From NCBI GenBank assembly GCA_003241055.1, contig QFOD01000012.1, positions 83,028-147,027 of the forward strand: a stretch of DNA of 64,000 bases, read 5' to 3'. Positions 60,144-64,000 of the stretch are shown in pieces (position 1 is the stretch's first letter; each line of letters begins with the position of its first letter). The DNA is from Roseateles depolymerans (GTDB taxonomy: Bacteria > Pseudomonadota > Gammaproteobacteria > Burkholderiales > Burkholderiaceae_C). Position numbers and translations under genes: made by a program. The notes under the pieces are model-generated. The model was not told where the DNA came from. It saw nothing but the letters and a program-made list of their open reading frames with translations, and did no database searches.

Positions 60144-60722
60144 ATGCTCGATCGACGTTCCCACCTGCAACAACTGCTTGCAATTTCTGCGGCCGCAGCC
60201 TGGCCCATCGGGGCCGCGCAGGCGGCGGAGGATAAGGAAAACACCTACGACGAGGACTCGGTGCTCAAGGCCGCCACCGATTTCTTCGGCCAGACCACCG
60301 AGGGCCTGGCCAAGGTCATCGAGAAGGCCTTCAAGGAGCAGGGCCGCCCCAACGCCTACATCAAGGGAGAGGAGGCCGGCGGCGCGCTGACCGTGGGCCT
60401 GCGCTACGGCGAGGGTGAGCTGATGATGAAGTCCGGCGGCAGCGCCAAGGTCTACTGGGCCGGCCCGTCGATAGGCTTCGACGTGGGCGGCAATGCGTCC
60501 AAGGTGTTCACGCTGATCTACCACCTGCCCAAGGCCGGCGCCATCTACCAGCGCTTCCCCGGCGTGGACGGCAGCCTCTATTACGTGGGCGGCGCCGGCA
60601 TCAACTACCAGCGCCGCAATGGCATCACGCTGGCCCCCATCCGCCTGGGCGTGGGCCTGCGCGCGGGCGCCAGCGTGGGCTACATCCACTACCGCCCCGA
60701 GAAGACCATCAATCCGTTCTGA
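60144..60722 (+). CDS. EipA-like (DUF1134) envelope protein
   Basis: 192 aa. The N-terminus DRRSHLQQLLAISAAAAWPIGAAQA is an export signal. The mature part is a lipocalin-like small beta-barrel family (DUF1134) with conserved GGALTVGLRYGEGEL, VYWAGPSIGFDVGGNASKVFTLIYHL and YYVGGAGINYQR. EipA of Brucella, a member, is periplasmic and needed for cell-envelope integrity and division. A function here in the envelope is by analogy. A hairpin follows the stop. Confidence 0.87.
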   Translation: MLDRRSHLQQLLAISAAAAWPIGAAQAAEDKENTYDEDSVLKAATDFFGQTTEGLAKVIEKAFKEQGRPNAYIKGEEAGGALTVGLRYGEGELMMKSGGSAKVYWAGPSIGFDVGGNASKVFTLIYHLPKAGAIYQRFPGVDGSLYYVGGAGINYQRRNGITLAPIRLGVGLRAGASVGYIHYRPEKTINPF

Positions 60723-60728
60723 CCCGCG

Positions 60729-60744
60729 GGCCGGCTTGCCGGCC
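60729..60744 (+). terminator. Short GC hairpin after the EipA-like gene
   Basis: GGCCGG-CTTG-CCGGCC, 6-bp stem, 6 bp after the stop. No U-tract; weak terminator candidate between this gene and nrdJ. Confidence 0.4.
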
Positions 60745-60785
60745 AGCGCGTAGACTGTTGTTTCATACAGCATTCCAGAGGCATC

Positions 60786-63692
60786 GTGAGCACGACGACC
60801 ACCGCATTGCCCGTGCAGGACATCAGCAGCGAAGTCCTGATCGAGAAGTACGCCAAGGACGGCGAACAGACCCCCGACGAGCTGCGCCAGCGTGTCGCCC
60901 GGGCTCTGGCCCAGGCCGAGAAGCCGGCCGAGCGGGCGCGCTGGACGGCGGCCTTCCTGGAGGCCCAGCAGATGGGTTTCGTGCCGGCGGGCCGCATCAT
61001 GTCGGCGGCCGGCACCGAGCTGTCGGCGACGCTGATCAACTGCTTCGTGCAGCCGGTGGGCGACTCCATCGCCACGGCCGAGGACGGTGTGCCCGGCATC
61101 TACACCGCGCTGACCGAGGCCGCCGAGACCATGCGCCGTGGCGGCGGCGTGGGCTATGACTTCAGCCGCATCCGCCCCAAGGGTGCCTGGGTGGGGTCCA
61201 CGCGCAGCCATGCGTCCGGCCCGGTCAGCTACATGCGCGTGTTCGACCGCAGCTGCGAGACGGTGGAGAGCGCCGGTAGCCGCCGCGGCGCACAGATGGG
61301 CGTGCTGCGCTGCGACCACCCGGACATCGAGGAGTTCATCCACGCCAAGGACCAGGGCGACCTGCGCAACTTCAACATCTCTATCGCGGTGACCGACGCC
61401 TTCATGGCGGCGGTGCAGGCCGATGGCGACGTGGAACTGGCGCACCGCGCCCAGCCCAGTGCCGACCAGATCGAAGCCGGCGCCTACCAGCGCGGCGATG
61501 GCCAGTGGGTCTATCGCAAGCTGCGCGCCCGCGTGCTGTGGGACCAGGTCATGCGCTCCACCTACGACCACGCCGAGCCCGGCGTGCTGTTCCTGGATCG
61601 CATCAACAGCGACAACAACCTGCACTACTGCGAGACCATCGCCGCCACCAACCCCTGCGCCGAGCAGCCGCTGCCGCCCTATGGCTGCTGCTGCCTGGGT
61701 TCCATCGACCTGACCCGCTTCGTGCGCCAGCCCTTCGGCGCCGACGCCAGCTTCGACGCCGACGGCTTTGCGGGCGTCGTGCAGGTGGCCATCCGCATGC
61801 TGGACAACGTGCTGGACGTGACGCCCTGGCCGCTGCCGGCACAACGCCAGGAGGCCGCCAACAAGCGCCGCGTGGGCCTGGGCTTCACCGGCCTGGGCGA
61901 CGCGCTGGTGATGCTCAACCTGCGCTACGACACCCAGGCCGCGCGTGACATGGCCAGCCGCATCAGCGAGGTGATGCGCGACGCGGCCTATGCCGCCTCC
62001 AGCGACCTGGCGGCCGAGCGCGGCAGCTTCCCGCTGTTCAACGCCGACCTCTACCTCTCCGGCGGCAGCTTCGCGACCCGCCTGCCCCAGGGCCTGAAGG
62101 ACAAGATCCGCGCCCAGGGGCTGCGGAACTCCCACCTGCTGTCCATCGCGCCCACCGGCACCATCAGTCTGGCCTTTGCCGACAACGCCTCCAACGGCAT
62201 CGAGCCGGCGTTCTCGTGGGCCTACACGCGCAAGAAGCGGCTGTCGCAGGCCGAGGGCGGCGGCTTCAAGGAATACCAGGTCGAGGACCACGCCTGGCGC
62301 CTGTACCGCCATCTGCACGGCGCCGACGCGGCGCTGCCCGAGGCCTTCGTCACCGCGCTGGAGCTCAGCGCGGCAGACCACGCGTCCATGGTGGCGGCGG
62401 TGGCGCCCTACATCGACACGTCCATCAGCAAGACGGTGAACGTGCCGGCCGACTACCCCTACGAAGACTTCCAGGATCTGTATATGCAGGCCTGGGAGTC
62501 CAAGCTCAAGGGCCTGGCCACCTACCGGCCCAACAGCGTGCTGGGCTCGGTGCTGAGCGTGACGCCCGAGGTCAAGCAGCCCGAACCGCTGCGCGCCGAT
62601 TCTGTGGACGGCGCCAATCAGCGCCTCAAGGTGGAGCGTCTGCCGCAGGCGGTGGTGGCCTCGCTGCGCTGGCCCAGCCGGCCCGAGATGCCCGGCGGCA
62701 ACCCGGCCTGGAGCTACCTGATCCAGCATCCGCACGGCGACTTCGCGCTCTTCATCGGCGAGCTGCCGCTGGATGGCCCGGACGGCGGCCTGTTCGGCCG
62801 CAACCTGCCCTTCGAGGTCTGGGTCAACGGTGCCGAGCAGCCACGCGGCCTGGCTGCGCTGGCCAAGACGCTGTCCACCGACCTGCGCACCAACGACGCC
62901 GCCTGGCTGCGCCTCAAGCTCGACGCGCTGGCCACCGTGGCCGAGGAGCGCGCCTTCGAGATGGCGATGCCGCCCAGCGGCGAGAAGCGCCTGTTCCCCG
63001 GCGTCGTCGCGGCCACCGCGGCCGTGATCCGCTGGCGCTGCGAACAGCTCGGCGCGCTGGGCGAAGGCGGCCCCACGCCGGTGGTGGACGCGATGTTCAG
63101 CCGCAACGAGCCGCGCACCAGCGTCAGCGGCACGCTGGCCTGGGCGGTGGACGTGGACAACCCGGCCACCAACGAGCAGTTCACGCTGACGCTGAAGGAA
63201 GTGGTGCTGCCCACGCCGGACGGCGGCACGGTCACGCGCCCCTGCGCGATGGGCTTCTCCGGCAACTACCCCAAGGCGCTGGACGGCCTGGCGCGCCTGC
63301 TGTCACTCGACATGCGCGTGATGGACCCCGGCTGGATCGCGATGAAGCTGCGCAAGCTGCTCAACGTGGGCGAGCCGCTGGGCCACTTCATGGCGCCGGT
63401 GCCCAGCTTGAGCGGCGAACGCCGCCAGCAGATCTGGCCCTCCACCGTGGCCTATGTGGCGCGGCTCATCATCCACCGCTACGCGATGCTGGGCATCCTC
63501 GACGAGACCGGCCAGCCGCTGGCCGACATGGGCCTGCTGCAGGCCCCCGCCGCCCCCAAGGCCGCGGCCGTGGCCGGCGCACTGCAGGTGCAGGCCGGCA
63601 AGCCCTGCCCCGAGTGCGGCAATGCCACCATGATCCACAAGGACGGCTGCGATTTCTGCACCGCGTGTGGGTATGTGGGGCAGTGCGGGTGA
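60786..63692 (+). CDS. nrdJ: Adenosylcobalamin-dependent (class II) ribonucleotide reductase
   Basis: 968 aa. Class II enzyme making deoxyribonucleotides with a B12-generated thiyl radical, so oxygen-independent. GTG start at 60786 with AGAGG upstream. Catalytic-barrel motifs are NCFVQPVGDSI, TNPCAEQPLPPYGCCCLGSIDL (nucleophile Cys and active-site Asn/Glu), and SIAPTGTISL. The C-terminal region has a TSCPD-like domain and a CxxC tail (CPECG, CDFCTACGYVGQCG) that reduces the active site. No cobalamin riboswitch was seen upstream. The gene ends next to an IS481-type element. Confidence 0.95.
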   Translation: MSTTTTALPVQDISSEVLIEKYAKDGEQTPDELRQRVARALAQAEKPAERARWTAAFLEAQQMGFVPAGRIMSAAGTELSATLINCFVQPVGDSIATAEDGVPGIYTALTEAAETMRRGGGVGYDFSRIRPKGAWVGSTRSHASGPVSYMRVFDRSCETVESAGSRRGAQMGVLRCDHPDIEEFIHAKDQGDLRNFNISIAVTDAFMAAVQADGDVELAHRAQPSADQIEAGAYQRGDGQWVYRKLRARVLWDQVMRSTYDHAEPGVLFLDRINSDNNLHYCETIAATNPCAEQPLPPYGCCCLGSIDLTRFVRQPFGADASFDADGFAGVVQVAIRMLDNVLDVTPWPLPAQRQEAANKRRVGLGFTGLGDALVMLNLRYDTQAARDMASRISEVMRDAAYAASSDLAAERGSFPLFNADLYLSGGSFATRLPQGLKDKIRAQGLRNSHLLSIAPTGTISLAFADNASNGIEPAFSWAYTRKKRLSQAEGGGFKEYQVEDHAWRLYRHLHGADAALPEAFVTALELSAADHASMVAAVAPYIDTSISKTVNVPADYPYEDFQDLYMQAWESKLKGLATYRPNSVLGSVLSVTPEVKQPEPLRADSVDGANQRLKVERLPQAVVASLRWPSRPEMPGGNPAWSYLIQHPHGDFALFIGELPLDGPDGGLFGRNLPFEVWVNGAEQPRGLAALAKTLSTDLRTNDAAWLRLKLDALATVAEERAFEMAMPPSGEKRLFPGVVAATAAVIRWRCEQLGALGEGGPTPVVDAMFSRNEPRTSVSGTLAWAVDVDNPATNEQFTLTLKEVVLPTPDGGTVTRPCAMGFSGNYPKALDGLARLLSLDMRVMDPGWIAMKLRKLLNVGEPLGHFMAPVPSLSGERRQQIWPSTVAYVARLIIHRYAMLGILDETGQPLADMGLLQAPAAPKAAAVAGALQVQAGKPCPECGNATMIHKDGCDFCTACGYVGQCG

Positions 63693-63696
63693 GCCG

Positions 63697-63719
63697 AGGC
63701 GCCCCAGGTCGGGGCGCCT
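63697..63719 (+). terminator. Hairpin after nrdJ, cut at its 3' side by an IS end
   Basis: AGGCGCCCC / GGGGCGCCT 9-bp stem with 5-nt loop, 4 bp after the stop. The expected U-tract is missing; the sequence that follows (TGTTGTGG) looks like the insertion-sequence end. Confidence 0.6.
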
Positions 63720-64000
63720 GTTGTGGGGTGTCCCATAACGTGCAAACGGGGGCTCATAAGGTGCAATCGCGTGGCGCATAAATTGCGCCTGAAGGCAAAG
63801 CTAGGTGTCCAGCCCCGGGCGATCGTTCAAGCGTTTCGTGAACAGATTGGGGTGTGGGCTTCGCCAGGCCTGCATGGCTTGTAGGGGCGATCGGTGACCC
63901 CGCGCTCGCTGCGGGATGCGCGAGTTGTAGGTCTGCACGTACTGCGTCAGCGTCGCGTCCAATTCCGCTGCCGACTTGAAGCGCGTCTGCGCAATCACCT
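63719..64000 (-). mobile_element. IS481-type insertion sequence, one end
   Basis: Begins TGTTGTGGGG at 63719, next to the nrdJ terminator, and continues off the window with a transposase reading inward. Three direct copies of CATAAnGTGCAAnCG-like units (CATAA at 63734, 63755 and 63777; period 21-22 bp) lie between the end and the transposase stop, probably transposase-binding repeats. Confidence 0.75.
63801..64000 (-). CDS. IS481-family transposase, C-terminal part
   Basis: The last 65 or so residues of a DDE transposase; the rest lies beyond the window. The segment YNSRIPQRARGHRSPLQAM is the region after the catalytic Glu in IS481 members, and the protein ends KRLNDRPGLDT. A GTG near the window edge should not be taken as a start; the frame is open to the end. 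Confidence 0.85.
   Translation of the reverse strand, partial: VIAQTRFKSAAELDATLTQYVQTYNSRIPQRARGHRSPLQAMQAWRSPHPNLFTKRLNDRPGLDT

Noticed and set aside
60723..60785. Cobalamin riboswitch before nrdJ
   Set aside because: The gap is only 63 bp and has no B12-box-like sequence.
59607..62735. Upstream extension of the PilZ reading frame antisense to nrdJ
   Set aside because: The frame is open only because of codon bias in nrdJ; the PilZ domain is confined to the last 124 codons.

Overview
This is one 64 kb stretch of a GC-rich chromosome, about 70% G+C by eye. It most resembles a Burkholderiales betaproteobacterium of the Roseateles/Pelomonas/Rubrivivax/Leptothrix group. That placement rests on the gene order corC-lnt-glyQ-glyS-gmhB-plsC-ygjP, the order cobW-dksA-STAS protein-hslVU, a LiuR-type MerR regulator, a PEP-CTERM protein, a DctSR/DctPQM system and an adenosylcobalamin-dependent ribonucleotide reductase. 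No rRNA, tRNA or CRISPR array was seen. Functions are inferred from motifs read by eye, not from database searches.

Layout. 0-3.3 kb: end-truncated SGNH (GDSL) hydrolase, TonB-domain protein, liuR and a divergent metallo-beta-lactamase-fold hydrolase sharing a palindromic operator. 3.3-11.2 kb: minus-strand housekeeping operon (corC, lnt, glyQ, glyS, gmhB-like, plsC, ygjP-like protease). 11.3-17.1 kb: COG0523 GTPase, Cys-poor DksA, STAS protein, hslV, hslU. 17.2-26 kb: signalling genes: Ser/Thr kinase overlapping a K+ channel, coaX, a chemoreceptor broken by an amber codon, a PilJ-N periplasmic protein, and a PP2C phosphatase/kinase fusion behind a sigma-54-like promoter. 26-29 kb: exported intradiol-dioxygenase-like lipoprotein and an OmpR/EnvZ-type two-component system. 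29-31.3 kb: nitrate transporter narK and its regulator nasT; the narK leader carries a sigma-54 promoter and two ANTAR-type hexaloop hairpins. 31.3-37.1 kb: TRAP transporter dctPQM and divergent dctSR. 37.2-40.5 kb: GGDEF/EAL protein and PEP-CTERM protein. 40.6-43 kb: MerR-MFS efflux operon whose promoter is separated from its gene by a roughly 265-bp nested palindromic element. 43-49 kb: amino-sugar cluster (GntR regulator, TonB-dependent receptor, murQ, sodium symporter). 49.3-55.5 kb: S53 lipoprotein protease behind a c-di-GMP-I (GEMM) riboswitch, molybdopterin oxidoreductase, M28 peptidase. 55.5-60.7 kb: flavodoxin-fold reductase, LytTR regulator with two LytS-like kinases (one without its catalytic residues), PilZ protein with no normal start codon, small unknown gene, EipA-like envelope protein. 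60.8-64 kb: nrdJ, then the end of an IS481-type insertion sequence running off the window.

How it works together. Nitrogen control is visible at both the DNA level (sigma-54 elements before narK and the PP2C/kinase gene) and the RNA level (NasT antitermination target). Cyclic-di-GMP appears as maker/breaker (GGDEF/EAL), protein receptor (PilZ) and RNA receptor (GEMM riboswitch on the S53 protease). Several proteins keep their fold but lose active-site residues (the GmhB-like phosphatase and one LytS-like kinase), and one chemoreceptor is interrupted by a single stop codon.
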